Origin: Molanna angustata | Taxonomy: Eukaryota > Arthropoda > Insecta > Trichoptera > Molannidae | NCBI GenBank assembly: GCA_963576475.1 | Contig: OY754986.1 | Span: 10,453,321-10,517,320 of the forward strand | Direction of reading: 5' to 3' | DNA length: 64,000 nucleotides | Shown here: positions 45,830-57,519 of the stretch, piece by piece | How the letters are laid out: every line of letters starts with the position of its first letter | How positions within the stretch are numbered: the stretch's first letter is position 1 | Notes under the pieces: generated by a model | What the model saw: the letters and a program-made list of their open reading frames with translations, nothing else | The model's database searches: none | What the model was told of the DNA's origin: nothing | Translations under genes and position numbers: made by a program

Positions 45830-46455
45830 AAAATGTTTGTACCGCGGCGCGTAATAATATCTCACTTTATTTTAAAAAATTGAATGTTTCATCCGCCAAA
45901 GGCTTGTTTTGGGAAAGAACAATCCTTGACCAGTTTTTAAAGGACGAATATAAAGACAGACCGCAACACACGCATTACACTAGATTTAAATTTAACGACG
46001 AATATGTAGTTCCAAAATATACTAATAAATACGGTAAGAGAACGTTAGAATATAATATGTAATGTAACTAAATTGCTTAATATGATGTCGGCATCTATTA
46101 AGAAATGCAAAAGCAAAAACAATCTTAAAAGACTGGTCAAGGAATGGCTATTGAGGTGTGGGTTTATATATAATTAACAGATCACAAACGATTTTAACTT
46201 TTTCTCATTTTATTTATTTTTATTATTTTAAATAGATAAATTTTGTAACATAGGAGGAGTGTGTATTTGGAAGATCATCTTTGTGTGACATTTGTATGTC
46301 TCTTTTTATTGTAATGTTGTTGTTATTTTTTTTTTTAAAGTATATATAGAATTTGTCTTGAGAACACGCCGACAAGTCTAGAAATTAGACTTGGCGTGAC
46401 TCAGAATCATTATTTTCTTTTTGTAGTACCTATGTTTTTATTATTTTTCAATAAA
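45830..46455 (+). mobile_element. CR1-like LINE C-terminus and 3' UTR
   Basis: Reads NVSSAKGLFWERTILDQFLK, HTHYTRFKFNDEYVVPKYTN and KYGKRTLEYN, then a frameshift, then KKCKSKNNLKRLVKEWLLRC ending in GFIYN and a stop at about 46180. The 3' UTR shares TTTGGAAGATCATC, CTGTAATGTTG-type words and the GACAAGTCTAGAAATTAG hairpin with copies at 4.1, 42.8, 49.7 and 63.3 kb. It ends CAATAAAAAAAATG at the next LINE. Confidence 0.82.
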
Positions 46456-47330
46456 AAAAATGTGCAATCAGCAAGACTATGGAAGAGTCTAAGTCCTGAT
46501 ATTACGTTACAAACTCTCCTTCTCCCCATTCTCGATTATGCAGATATTTGCTATTTGGATCTTACTCAGGAACTTCTAAACAAATTAGATCGATTACAAA
46601 ACGTCTGCATACGTTTCATATATAATCTTCGCAAATACGATCACATATCGTTTTTTCGCAAGGAACTCAAATGGCTTCTTATCCGTCTGCGCCGAGATCA
46701 ACACACTCTTTGTCTTCTGTTTAACATTTTGAACAACCCTAATGCTCCATCATATCTTACCGAAAGATTTCAACCTCTGGCCTCTCATGGACTCCCGCTT
46801 CGATCTAGAGAAGAGAGAACCCTCGTCATCCCATCACATGCCACGGCTTTCTATTCATCATCATTTACTGTCCATGCTGCCCGGTTATGGAACAACTTGG
46901 CCCTTGACATTAGAACTGCACCAACGTTAGGTACCTTCAAAACTAGATTAAAACGCGCGCTCATACTTTCCATTTCTTAACCTACATACTTCCCATTTAT
47001 TTCCCTATTCTTGTAGTTAGTCATATCTCCTCTCCTTTTTTTCCCTTCCCTCCCATAGTGTTGTAACAGGTCTTATCTATGATTTGTTTAATTTTCATTG
47101 ATGTACATATTTATATTCTTCTTACTTTATTGTGTTTAAATGTAATATGTTTATGGTTTTATATATATTTTCTTTTTTGTACATGTACCATTTTGTCTCA
47201 TAACTGTCACAGATGGTTGTCTGGAAGAAATTGCCATTAGGCAATAAGTCCGCCATTTGTACTAGCTATTAAGTAATGTACAATAAAGTGTTTAAATAAA
47301 TAAATAAATACGTCAGCTTTCTCATTAAAC
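46456..47330 (+). mobile_element. LINE C-terminus with intact final frame and 3' UTR
   Basis: Open from about 46459 to 46980: LWKSLSPDITLQTLLLPILD, YADICYLDLTQELLNKLDRL, QNVCIRFIYNLRKYDHISFF, then ARLWNNLALDIRTAPTLGTF and KTRLKRALILSIS. PILDYADICY...LQN-CIRFI and ARLWN-L---IR----L--FK-RLK are conserved in CR1/Jockey-type enzymes. The 3' UTR ends ACAATAAAGTGTTTAAATAA then an (AAAT)n tail. About 170 codons with no stop; the antisense tail at 18.2 kb is nearly identical. It is 5'-truncated against the previous LINE's tail. Confidence 0.88.
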
Positions 47331-47399
47331 ATATTTGAAAAAAGCTAAAGCAAAAATATCTATCTGATAAAACCTGATATCTTCTTCCGCTCCTTATTC

Positions 47400-47580
47400 T
47401 TTTGTTTTCCTGTCATTGCTATGAACAGTTATTATATTTTTTTTTTTACTTTTTTTAATTTTCTTCTGTTATCTTATTGCCATAGTACACATTAACTCTT
47501 GTTGGTTGGAAGAAATTGTGTTTGGCAGTAAACCTGCCAGTGTACAACAAATTATATGTACAAGACGAAATAAATAAATA
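47400..47580 (+). mobile_element. LINE 3' tail fragment
   Basis: TTGTTGGTTGGAAGAAATTG, TTTGGCAGTAAACCTGCCAG (a hairpin GGCAG...CTGCC) and an AAATAAATAAATA tail. The same organisation recurs at 51.70 kb. Confidence 0.6.
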
Positions 47581-47599
47581 TTTTGTTTTTCTAAAAAAA

Positions 47600-48042
47600 A
47601 TTTTAAGCCTATGTCTAGTTGGGTTTGTGTGTATGTGTATGTACGTGTGTGTGTGTGCCTAGATAATTATATTTTCTATAAAAAACATACACATTAAAGC
47701 AATACATCACAAATATTTCTTAACAATTTTACCAAGATTGAATTTAGTGAAGACATCGTTTCATGCATTTTATATGGCAGAATACACAATATCTACGGGG
47801 ACTCTCAATAGTTTGATACTTAATCTTCATACATACATACAAGCCATTTATATATTCGGGATAGAAAAAAAAGACTAACATCGAAACTCTCCTGACCTGA
47901 CATAGGTACATGTTTTGAATAGGAAACCATTTTTTTAAATATTCAATATTTGGATTTGAGGGTTTATAGTTTGGTAAATATTATTCAACTTTTCATACTA
48001 ATTGTATCGACAGTTGAATCACATGTGTAACATGTAGTCTAT
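47600..48042 (+). mobile_element. Helitron relative, copy H (5'-truncated, diverged)
   Basis: From a (GT)n run at 47625-47660 the order of words follows the Helitron family: TAAATAATT-type body, GAATTTAGTGAAGACATCG, TTTATATGGCAG, ATTGTATCGACAGTTGAATC and ACATGTGTAACATGTAG near the end. The CTAG end has mutated (CTATT). The oldest of the eight copies. Confidence 0.72.
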
Positions 48043-49534
48043 TGAAAATAAATGTCAGGCAAAACAACCTCGCATTTTACATATGATGCAAGGTAGTATT
48101 GATGATTACAATGAAAAAAAATTCGTTCAAATTTGGTGCTCCCATTTCCATTGCGCCCAGTGCATCTGCGATTTTTGAACCAACATTAGAACCGACCTCG
48201 TGCGTCAAACACGATATAAAACAATGAATCAAATATGAAGCGTAAGTTTTAAACCACTCGGTTTCAAAATACAGATAGGCGAGTATAAATAAAATAAAAA
48301 CTGTGTCGCCACGTGCAAAAGGACATTTTTTTTTTCGTTTTATTTAGAGAACAATATATGTCGGGCGACCCGAATAAATAACCAGATATAATGGAACAAT
48401 ATAATGTATTTTATTGCCATTGTAAAGTTACAAAAGTCGACAAACTATATCATGTTGACACCCGTGAAATCTGAGCCAGACATTGTACGGTGAATTTATG
48501 TATTGTGAAAGATGCGTTGGTACAAAAAATAATGATAAAAAAATGAAGAAAGGTTGAAAAGCCCTTACACTAAAAAAACAGTTTTAAGGTTGAAAAGCCC
48601 TTACACTAAAAAAACAGTTTTGGTCAACACTGATCTCTTCAGAAGAACTTGCAACTGGTCCCTCTTCCACCCATTCACGATAGAGTCAGTCATTTTATTC
48701 AATCTAAACACCCGTTCACAGTAAACCTTCAATATACACGAACCACTAGCTACATAAACTCTTTTATTATGAACGCAAATCCTAATGGACAGTGTTCCCT
48801 AAGTAGCCATATTAAAAAACGAATTTCACTGAGCGAATAATTAGTGGTCTATAGTCGACAACACCGTTTCTAAAAAAAGATTTCATTAGCATTTTAAGAC
48901 TGCAATTATTGAAATATATATAAAACTTTAAAATACCAATAATAAACTGTGAACAAAAGTAACAATAACGATTTTCGGCGTGGAACTGCGCAAGCATTAT
49001 TCAAGGATTTGATCTACGAATGGGTACTTAGTTGATATTTGATTTGATGTACCTTGGTGTGAAAGTGGCCGTATATAAATTATTATAGTGGAAACTAAAA
49101 ACTTTGGCCGACACTAGACCTAAAAGTTGAACTTGGTGTAATATAGTGTTAATAACATTTTTATAACCGTAGCTGCCTGTCAATAATAAATAATAATAAT
49201 ATGTAATACTAAACACTCCCTATATAATATATTATAGTGTACAAAGTGCACACAGTACACTCAATAAATATATTAGTTTTGACTGTGTCATATATTTCTT
49301 TTTTTCCTTTTCAAAAATTGACAATCCTTCAGAGGGCATATAAACCTAAACATCGCAAATGCGCAGTCAAGTAAGTATTGTTGCTAAAATGCAAATATTT
49401 AACCAATTTTGGGTTTCCGATCATTTAAATTTCGTATAAACCCTTTTTTAATGCACGCGATAGTTACCCTTACTAACACGTAACTTCATAGTGTATTAGA
49501 CGATTTTAATATAATATGCTTTCAGTCACTATAT
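48043..49534. other. No gene; one short tandem duplication
   Basis: A 36-bp unit (AGGTTGAAAAGCCCTTACAC...) is directly repeated at 48551-48622 with perfect identity. Otherwise featureless. Confidence 0.5.
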
Positions 49535-49775
49535 TTTATGGAATGGCTATTGAGGTGTGGCTTTAAATAGAAAAGTTTTGGAGCAAAGGAAGGAGTGTAT
49601 GTTTGGGCGATCATCTTTTTGATGATTGTTTTACTGTAATGTTGTTTGTTATTATTTAAGTATAGATGTTGTTTTGAGAACACGCCGACAAATCTAGAAA
49701 TTAGAATTGGCGTAACTCACAACAAGGGTTTTTTGTAATATATTATGCTTTTATTATTTTTCAATGAAAAAAGTT
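49535..49775 (+). mobile_element. CR1-like LINE, last codons and 3' UTR
   Basis: Begins GGAATGGCTATTGAGGTGTG (EWLLRCG in the 46.0 kb copy). UTR words GGAGTGTATGTTTGGGCG and ACACGCCGACAAATCTAG. Ends TTTTTCAATGAAAAAAG. 5'-truncated. Confidence 0.78.
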
Positions 49776-50073
49776 ATATGCCTTTTAAGTACATTTTTCA
49801 ACATCACACGTTCCAATCTATCGTTTAAATTTCCATCTTTAAACTCTCGCGGCCGACATCCGCCACTCATTCCCATTGTTCCAACGATAATGTCATATTG
49901 ATTTGTATTACTTTTTAAACGCAAACAGCTCTGAATTATTTGCGTATCATTATAACGCGTATTGTTTGAACTGTACAAAGAGAAAAAGCTACCCCTCATC
50001 AACCTTCAGATACGCCCATTCCTCACGTTGTTCATACATCATAAATTATTGTTTATTTAACAAACGGCTTCGC
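49776..50073 (-). other. Unidentified open frame
   Basis: The minus strand is open at 49754-50002, with segments such as NTNQYDIIVGTMGMSGGCRP and GNLNDRLERVMLKNVLK that look more protein-like than the neighbourhood. No family recognised. It may belong to the LTR remnant that follows (the same orientation) or be chance. Confidence 0.25.
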
Positions 50074-50180
50074 TAGCCCCACGTTGGGCGCCACGCTACA
50101 AATAAAAAGTCAAATAATACCGGGGAGGCCATGTTGTTATTATTTTAAAGAATAACGTAGGTGATAATGAACAACTTTAA
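50074..50180 (-). mobile_element. LTR retrotransposon remnant: primer-binding site and LTR edge, copy 1
   Basis: In the minus orientation the LTR edge ...GACTTTTTATTTGTAGCG is followed at once by TGGCGCCCAACGTGGGGC, a sequence known as a primer-binding site type in animal LTR elements. About 85 bp of LTR-side sequence aligns with copy 2. Confidence 0.65.
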
Positions 50181-50624
50181 CTTTAACACGGATATATAAT
50201 TAATACATTTTCAAAAAAAATATATAAAAAACATGCATTTGTGGGTAGATTCTATTTATGGAGTCGTGGCCAGTACATTTTAGACAGGAATAATTCATTG
50301 TTATGTTACCAGCAGTGGGTACTTGTATCATGAAATCAAAGATATGCTGATTTAGTTACAATTAAGTATATTATTCTTAAGTATAGTAGTGTTAATTTTT
50401 TATTTCTTAACTTTGCCTTTTTTTAATATATAACACTGGTACGATACGTTTTTTTTATGTTATTTTTTTAGTAAAATAAAATAAACCATATTATTCTACG
50501 CAACGCTCGATTCAAATACACTAACTCGGGTACATACTATTGTAATCTTTATGGACGTAAACTCTTATACAATAGTTTCAAGTTTGCATTTGACTCGCCT
50601 ATGTTGTCTTATGTTACGCCTAAA

Positions 50625-50765
50625 TAATTTTATTTCTGTGACATTTATTCTACTTTTATGCGTTTTTTACCTCATCCAAGTTTAACGAGCCTTCGTCAGA
50701 GTAGGCACTGCAATTGCAATACGAACGGTACTTTTGCTTATTTTAAGATGTTTTGATTCGTTTAC
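50625..50765 (-). mobile_element. NVCQ-type LINE fragment (diverged)
   Basis: GTGACATTTATTCTACTTTT, AGTAGGCACTGCAATTGCA and TTATTTTAAGATG follow the antisense order of the 43.6-43.74 kb segment (LINE YASETW region). Too decayed to translate cleanly. Confidence 0.6.
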
Positions 50766-50775
50766 TCTATAAACA

Positions 50776-50880
50776 TAGCCCCACGTTGGGCGCCACGCTA
50801 CAAAGACCAAGTCAAATAACAAAACTGGAGAGGTCATGTTATTTTTATTTCAGCAAATAACGTAGGTGAGAATTTACATG
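50776..50880 (-). mobile_element. LTR retrotransposon remnant, copy 2
   Basis: The same TGGCGCCCAACGTGGGGC block (minus strand, 50776-50795) and adjoining LTR-side sequence with GTAGCG, ATGACCTCTCC and CACCTACGTTATT words. It lies 702 bp from copy 1 in the same direction. There are no gag/pol remains between the two, so these are two insertions or a local duplication. Confidence 0.65.
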
Positions 50881-51354
50881 GATGATATAATTTCGATGTG
50901 AATACAGTATAAAAGAAAAAGTCACGTCTGAAATGACAAAATGTCGGCGTTGTATCAGATGTGCGTCGAGCCAAAATGATTTATTTTGCGATGGGTACAC
51001 AACAGCGACACACAACCTTTGGTGACACAAAATATTCAGATAATCGGCGTGCCAGAGTGAGGTTAAAGTATACGAAATAATATGCAACTACAGTACGGTT
51101 GACAAGTATAGTAAAATTGGATCACACAATATTCCAGAGTAACAAATTCGATAGGAAAACATGAGAGTAGAATAAATGGCAAATGATGAATGACAGAAAA
51201 AGGAACAAATAAATGAGAGAACTGAATTAAAGTAAATATGCGATACGATGGTGCTTACTTTCAATCCACATAAAAATAATGAATGAAAAATGACTCACAA
51301 AGAAAATTTCCTCCCTCCTTCTTTTCTCTTTCTTATTTGTATTTGATTTTATTT
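50881..51354. other. No gene seen
   Basis: May be the remainder of the LTR to the right of copy 2, but no opposite LTR edge was found. Confidence 0.4.
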
Positions 51355-51545
51355 TATCACCATCACTAGCGCTACAGTCCGCTGCGGACCTTGGCCTCTT
51401 CCTGAAATCGTCTCCCTATCTACCGCCGGTCTTCTCAAATTTATCAGGGCCATTTCTCTAATATCGCACAGCTGGTCGTCTAGCCATCTCAACTTAGGCT
51501 GCCTCTACTTCTTCCCCGCTGAGGCTGAAGTTGGGCTGAATTTTT
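51355..51545 (-). mobile_element. LINE 3' fragment
   Basis: On the minus strand the end reads GGACTGTAGCGCTAGTGATG, comparable to GGCTGTAGCGCCATCGAAG at the end of the 60.9-61.1 kb LINE. Upstream codons are arginine-rich (RGPQRT-like) but disrupted. Confidence 0.5.
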
Positions 51546-51674
51546 ATAAATTAGACTACATATATTAGTTTAATTATACATTGTCTCTAGCTCATGATTA
51601 TACCGCATTCTCCAGGCCCGTACATCGTTTATTGGGCCGAAGATTTTCCCTTTTTCTTTTTTATGTACCAAATT

Positions 51675-51785
51675 AGCTTTAGAGACTTCACGTTGCTCGG
51701 GTTGGTTGAAAGAAATTAACTTATAGCAATAAACCCGCCTTTGTGCACTTGATGCACATGAAGAAAACAAATAAATGAGATTTAA
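51675..51785 (+). mobile_element. LINE 3' tail fragment
   Basis: GCTCGGGTTGGTTGAAAGAA, then CAATAAACCCGCC and an AAACAAATAAATGAG end. Same tail type as 37.02 and 47.50 kb. Confidence 0.55.
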
Positions 51786-52405
51786 GGAGCTGATAGAAGA
51801 AAATCCTGTAAGAAGGAAATATTTGTGAATGTGAGAGAATTTTGTGGCGCCTACCCTAGTAAAAAAGACATTGCGCGATGTAATGAGGTAATCATCGAAA
51901 GCCTGGAAAGCAAATAATAAAAATAATTCATTAAAATGTATCCGGTAGGTTGGCGACCTGATCAAAACAAGATATTTAGAAGCGTCAGAATCTTGTAGTT
52001 ACTTTGGTAAAAAGAAAACTCTGAGAGAGAAATCTCACCGCTCTTTATAAGACATACGTGGATTTCCTGGAATGTTACGTCTAGTGTGTTTGATTAGGAT
52101 TTCCGTAGATTCCTTTTCTGGCATACATATTATTATACCTACATTCGGCTTCAACGTTAATCTTACTTGTAGGATACCTAGTTTCTCACACAACATACCT
52201 ACCTACCTATGCATACTTGGTTCATTTATCGTTTAAAAACGGCTGAAACTATTTTATGAATAGAAATGGCTAAATAATATACTTATTTTTTTTTAATCTT
52301 TATAATAACCTTTTATCCAATGACATATAAAAATAATAGATACGTTACTAGTCTTTAAATTCGGTAAACAAAAGGTAAGGCGCGTACCTCACTTAATTCT
52401 TACCA
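51786..52405. other. No gene recognised
   Basis: A short frame at about 52030-52075 (LYKTYVDFLECYV) faintly resembles the CR1 thumb motif but is too short to call. Confidence 0.35.
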
Positions 52406-52800
52406 CACTTCAGTAGTTTATGTGGGAAGAATTTTCAGCATAAATATTTCATTATGAAAACTTTGTAATTCTTCCATGCCATTTTATGAATGCGATGTGC
52501 CTTTTTAGCAAATTGAAAATAAAAATATCAAATTTTAAATTTCCCGAGCTTGGGGTCACTTTGAAATATTTGTCTGTTGAAAAATATTGAGAAGCGCTGA
52601 TCAGATATCCTTTAAAATCTAATGGGGTCTAAGCGATTATTTGATATTCAAATTTGCAAAATTCGAAAAGCATCGAATGCGTACTTTTTCTATAATCGAT
52701 ACAGTACAATTTACACGCCGTACATAGTACACAGCAAAAACAGATACATTGTGATTCATACCTCCCCACTATATCCCCTTGGGGTAGTGAGGAGTAAATA
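52406..52800 (-). mobile_element. CCTC element, copy 4
   Basis: Shares TTCATTATGAAAACTTTG, GCCATTTTATGAATGCG, GAGCTTGGGGTCACTTTG and the terminal CTCCCCACTATATCCCC...GTAGTGAGGAG hairpin with copies 1-3. The far (GGCCACAACCC) end is missing. Copy numbers differ mainly by indels. Confidence 0.75.
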
Positions 52801-53061
52801 AAGGGGGAATTATTTTTTGTCTTGTGTCTGGAACAAAATAACATTCTTCAAGAACGATGGTAATGAAATATAATATATTAAAATTAACCCAGTGCGAAAT
52901 GTACCTTGTACGTAAACGACAGAGGTGAATTTCACCGCAGACCAATCAATATCCCTTTCTCGAAATTACCCCAGAAGGGCTATATGAAGATATGAACTAT
53001 AGATTTACTTAGAAGTAAGTGAGATGTTTTAAATTTATTCGTGCACTTATATATTTATTCC

Positions 53062-53560
53062 TTTCTACCCCAAGAAGATATAGTGGGGAGTTGTGAAATC
53101 GGAATTTTTAATGTTAATTTGAATAATTGTAGTCCGGAATACAAAAAAAGATTAAAACTACTAAAATTATTCACCTCTTTAGTTCGCTGTAGACTTGAGT
53201 ACGCAAGTGTTATTTGGATTATCATGCGAAATATTCCTATAATATTGAAAAGATACAAAAAAATCCTCAGGTGTATGCAGTACAGAAGTCATGAACATTA
53301 GATCCAATATAGCGATTTACTGAAAAGGTGTAACATGATAAGTCTGGCCAACAGAAGAAAAATAATTGTTACCTAAAGCTTATATAAAATATGCCATAAT
53401 AAATTTGATTGCATTCAATTAAATAGTATGCTTCTAATACAAATTCCGTCTAGAATAACGAGACAGCGCCAACTTTTTTTTTCACATATAGACCGAGAAT
53501 TAATGCAGGATACTGCTTTATGAAATATGTAAAAACTTTGATACATTTTTACTAGTATAC
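53062..53560 (+). mobile_element. CR1-like reverse transcriptase fragment
   Basis: After a CCTC-type terminal piece (53062-53100), the + strand reads LKLFTSLVRCRLEYASVIW, ILKRYKKILRCMQYRSHEH, then SLANRRKIIVT and RITRQRQLFFSHIDRELMQD. L-TSLVR--LEYAS-IW...IL...LR-M-YRSH...L--RR- is the thumb region of CR1-type enzymes. At least three stops or frameshifts. Confidence 0.75.
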
Positions 53561-53804
53561 CTAGTTATTAGTCGACGTCGACGTCGGGGGGGCCTGACAC
53601 GACATGAGAAGAAGAATGCCTTTATTGCTCCTAAAGACAGAACCTCACTGCTACTACGTACATATTAATTTATATTTATAATAATAATAATAACTTCCTT
53701 GCACTCTGCGCAAGTGGCGATTTCTTCCGACTAACCAATGTTTCCAGCTCAGAGAAAAAATGTTTGCGCAAGAAATAAATCTAAATAAATTTCTCATCTG
53801 CTGG
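53561..53804. other. Short non-coding interval
   Basis: Contains a GTCGACGTCGACGTCGG run at 53570-53588 and (TAA)n. No gene. Confidence 0.5.
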
Positions 53805-53880
53805 GGATCGAGCCCAGGATGCCCGCACTGAAGCCAAACGGAAAACCAACTGTGCCACGGATATGTGCCTAATATGCTCC
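53805..53880 (-). mobile_element. tRNA-like SINE head (diverged)
   Basis: The minus strand reads GGCACAGTTGGTTTTCCGTT (A-box region) and CATCCTGGGCTCGATCCCC (B-box region), spaced as in a tRNA head. The adjacent (ATAA)n run at 53680-53695 could be its tail. Confidence 0.55.
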
Positions 53881-53944
53881 CCCTTCGAACACGAGATCCT
53901 ATCTCTAAAAATTTAAATGTAATTTAATTTTTAGTTGTTTATTA

Positions 53945-54994
53945 CTAGTTGCATGTAACACATGAGATCCAACTGTCGATAGCGATAGTATGTATAGTTG
54001 AAGAATATGTACCAAACTATAAACCCATAGATACAAATTATTGAATATTTTCAGATATTTTGTTTTCTATACAACATATGTAGGTATGTATGTCAAGATA
54101 GGATAGTATGGAAGAAGATCCTTTTTCCTACCCAGAATATGCAAATTGCATGATGGTATGTATGTATGTTTGGAGATGAAGTAACAAACTATTAAGTCTT
54201 CTTACATATTGTGTATAGGCGACTGCCATACAAAATGTATGAAGCGATGTCGTCACTAAATTCAATTTTTAAAAAAATTGTTAAAAAAAAATTGAGATCT
54301 TCTACTACAATGTTAATATTTTTTATAGAAAATTAAATTATCTAGTTGGGGTGTTTCGGCTTTTTTCGATAATTGTAAAAGTTTTGGAAATATAGGCAGT
54401 TAAACTCATAAATTTATCATAAAAAAAATATTTTTCTTAATAAAAAATGTTTGAGAAACCCTGGAATTTTTTTGAAAAAACTAATTTGAGATTTTGTATT
54501 TGTCTATGTTTGTACCAATTTTCAGCGTTCTACCGTTTATGGTTTCTGAGATATATGGAAAAATAAAATAAAAATTCAAAAGTTGATAACCCCTGACTGA
54601 AACAAAAATTCAAAATTCCGAGTATAAAAGTTTTGTAGGCCTGTAACTGTTTATATATTCTGAAATTGTAGGCTCTGTAAATTGAGCGGATCAAAAGTTA
54701 TAAGGGGGGGACGGACACACAGACACACACACACACAGACACACACACAGACACACAGACACACACACAGACACACACACACACAGACACACGAAATGTT
54801 CTACTCCGAATTCTGAGTAAATCCGTGTATGGAACATATATGCTGCGAAGCCTCTAAGTTGGTGTTTTTTGACTTCAAAGTTGGAAAATCCATGAAAAAA
54901 GTAGACCTCTCCATACAATTCTCGCGTATTCTGGCTTGATACATTGTCGATATGTTAAGAGAACAAAGTTCTCCTGAACAAATCGACAGTTGGA
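53945..54994 (-). mobile_element. Non-autonomous Helitron, copy F (subfamily 2)
   Basis: CTAG at 53945-53948, T-flanked on the minus strand. 5' end TCCAACTGTCGATTTG at 54994, preceded by A. Nearly identical to copy D outside the CA tract, which here is only about 80 bp (54715-54790) and interrupted by GA. All hairpins intact. Confidence 0.93.
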
Positions 54995-55385
54995 TAATAG
55001 TGTTATTTTTTATTAATACAAATACCAAAAAATACATTAAGTATTTTAACTAAGCAATATAACAAATATTTTTTTATTTTTTTTATTTATTTATTTGATA
55101 AAGAAAAAAGTGATACATAATACAGTAGTTACAATATATTATAATACAGTTACTTAATATTTATTAACATTACCCCCCAATAAGAGCTTATACTCGGGAA
55201 TTGGAGGGGATTTTACCAAATCTATAAATATTTATACACTAGCTTTTATGTCCCGCCGTTGGACAAGAATGTAAATAAGTGAAGGAATAAGCAATCATTT
55301 ATATAATATTGTCACAAAAAATATTTTCTAATTCGTAGTATGAAAAGTAGTTTGAAATTTAATTGAGTTTAAGCGATGTAAAATG
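54995..55385. other. No gene; possible antisense LINE tail
   Basis: TTTTATTTATTTATTTG at 55080-55100 could be an antisense (AAAT)n tail. No body was recognised. Confidence 0.4.
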
Positions 55386-55995
55386 TTCAAGTGATGGCCA
55401 CAACCCATTTGTTTTTATATATAAGTAGGTACATACAATTTCTGCACGCATGGACTATGGTAAATGGTTTTAAATATGACTGATTATAAAGAGACAACGT
55501 TGTAAAGAGTTTGGTTTTGGCCACAACCCCTATTTTTATATATTGTCATCGAACGCAAATAATGTGTTTTCAATATTTAGTAATTTTGGATGATGGGAAA
55601 TGGTTTAAAAATTGATTAAACAAAAGAAATGAAAAGATGTTGGTCATATCCCATTCGTTTTTATATTTTTCGTCAAGTGTGCATATAGTTTATTATATTT
55701 TTGCACAATAAAACTGATAGACTTAAAACTGACACATAAGTCTACATTACAGAAGAAGAAGACTTAAAGTATGTTAAATAGTTTTTAATTTGAATATAAA
55801 CGTTGTGAAGAGTCCAGTAATGGCCACAACCCCGATTTTTTATATATTGTCATCAAAATGAAATGTGTAGTTATTGAAAATTAAGCAATATATGATGATA
55901 TAATAAATGGTGTAAATTTGATTGAACAAAAGTATTGAGAAGATTCTAGTGTTGGTCACATCCTATTCGTTTTTATGTATTTTCATCAGTATGCA
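55386..55995. repeat. Tandem copies of the CCTC element end
   Basis: GGCCACAACCC/GGTCAYATCC followed by CGTTTTTATATATT-TCATC recurs near 55392, 55516, 55628, 55818 and 55950. These are diverged repeats of the same end that closes the CCTC element (TTGGCCACAACCCACTCG). Spacing is 110-190 bp. Confidence 0.75.
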
Positions 55996-56049
55996 TGTTG
56001 TTTATAATATTTCTGTACAATAGATTAATAACTTAAAACTAACCCAAAA

Positions 56050-57225
56050 GACTAAATAAAACTATAACAAATAGTTTGTAATAAAAAACTGACCCAATGG
56101 TCTACATACAATATGAAATAGAAGAATTACACAATAGTAAATGTATTATATAAAAAACTGACCAAATGGTCTTCATAAAAGAAGAAGAAGATGAATTGAA
56201 CTATAGAAAATATTTTATATAAAATTCACCCAACGTCTACATAAAATAAGAAAACGAAGAATTATACTAAAGGAAATAGTTTGCATAAAAACTAACCAAA
56301 AGATCTACATAAAGGAAGAAGAAGACGAATTAGACTATAGGAAATAGTGTGTATAAAAACTCACCCAAGGTCTACATAAAATAAGAAAAAGAAGAATAAG
56401 ACTATAGGAAATGGTTAATATAAAAACTGACCCAAAGGTCTACATATTAGAAGAATAATTATACGTCAGGAAATAGATTGTATAAAAACTGTCGCAAAGG
56501 TCAACAAAAAAGAAGAAGAAATAGACTAAAGGAAAAGTTTGTATGAAAACTCTCCCTTGGTCTACATAAAAGAGGAAAAATTAGACTTTAGGAAATTAGT
56601 TTATATAAAATTCAACAAAGGTCTACATAAAATTAGAAAAAGAAGAATTAAGTTAAAAGAAATAGTTGGTATCAAAACTGGCACAAAGGTCTACATAAAA
56701 TAAGAAGAAGAAGAATTAGATAATAGGAATTAGTTTGTTTAAAAACTCACCCAAAGGGCTACATAAAAGAAGAGGAAGAAGATGAATTAGACTATAGGAA
56801 ATAATTTGTATAAAATCTCACCCAAGTCTATATAAATTAAGAAAAAGAAAAATTAGACTATAGGAAATAGTTTATTTATGAACTGTCCTAAATGACTTCA
56901 CAAAAGAAGAGGAAGAAGAATTAAACTTCAGGAAATAGTTGTATAAAAACTCACCCAAAGGTCTACATAAAAGAAGAAAAATAATAATTAGACTATAGGA
57001 AATAGTTAGTAATGAAACTGAACCAAATTTATACGTAAAGGAAAAAGAAGATGAATTAGACTATAGGAAATAGTTTGTATAAAAATTGACCCAAAGGTCT
57101 GCATAAAATAAGTAGAAAAAGAATTAGACTCCAGGATATAGTTTGTATAAAAAATCACCCAAAGGTCTACATATTAGAAGAAGAAGAATTCGACTATAGG
57201 AAATAGTTTGTATATTGAATATGTA
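56050..57225. repeat. Degenerate satellite, period about 60-80 bp, some 17 units
   Basis: Repeated words in fixed order: AACTGACCCAAAGGTCTACA, TAAAAGAAGAAGAAGAATTA, GACTATAGGAAATAG, TTTGTATAAA. Unit length varies through A/G-rich indels. Purine-rich on the + strand. One isolated antisense unit is at 15541-15605. No coding potential. Confidence 0.9.
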
Positions 57226-57519
57226 TTGAAGTTAACCTAAAGTAGGTAAATAATTTTGCTACAGGAAATCAGTATATTGTTGGTTTTTAAGCCATTCGAA
57301 CACGTAAGTAATATCAAATGGTTCGGATACATTTTTTGAATATGTAGGTACCTACATTGGTTTGTTCGAAGCCACAAAAACGAAAATCAACAATAAAATT
57401 GTCCGAAATATCAAATATTATATACAAATTATGCAATTTTATTATGCCTATTATCTTTACTAATAATTAACAGACTTTTACAATATATGTCTTAAAACTT
57501 GCTATAAAGTCTTGTGTTT

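Noticed and set aside
52030..52080. LYKTYV-like reverse transcriptase motif
   Set aside because: Too short and without flanking LINE motifs.
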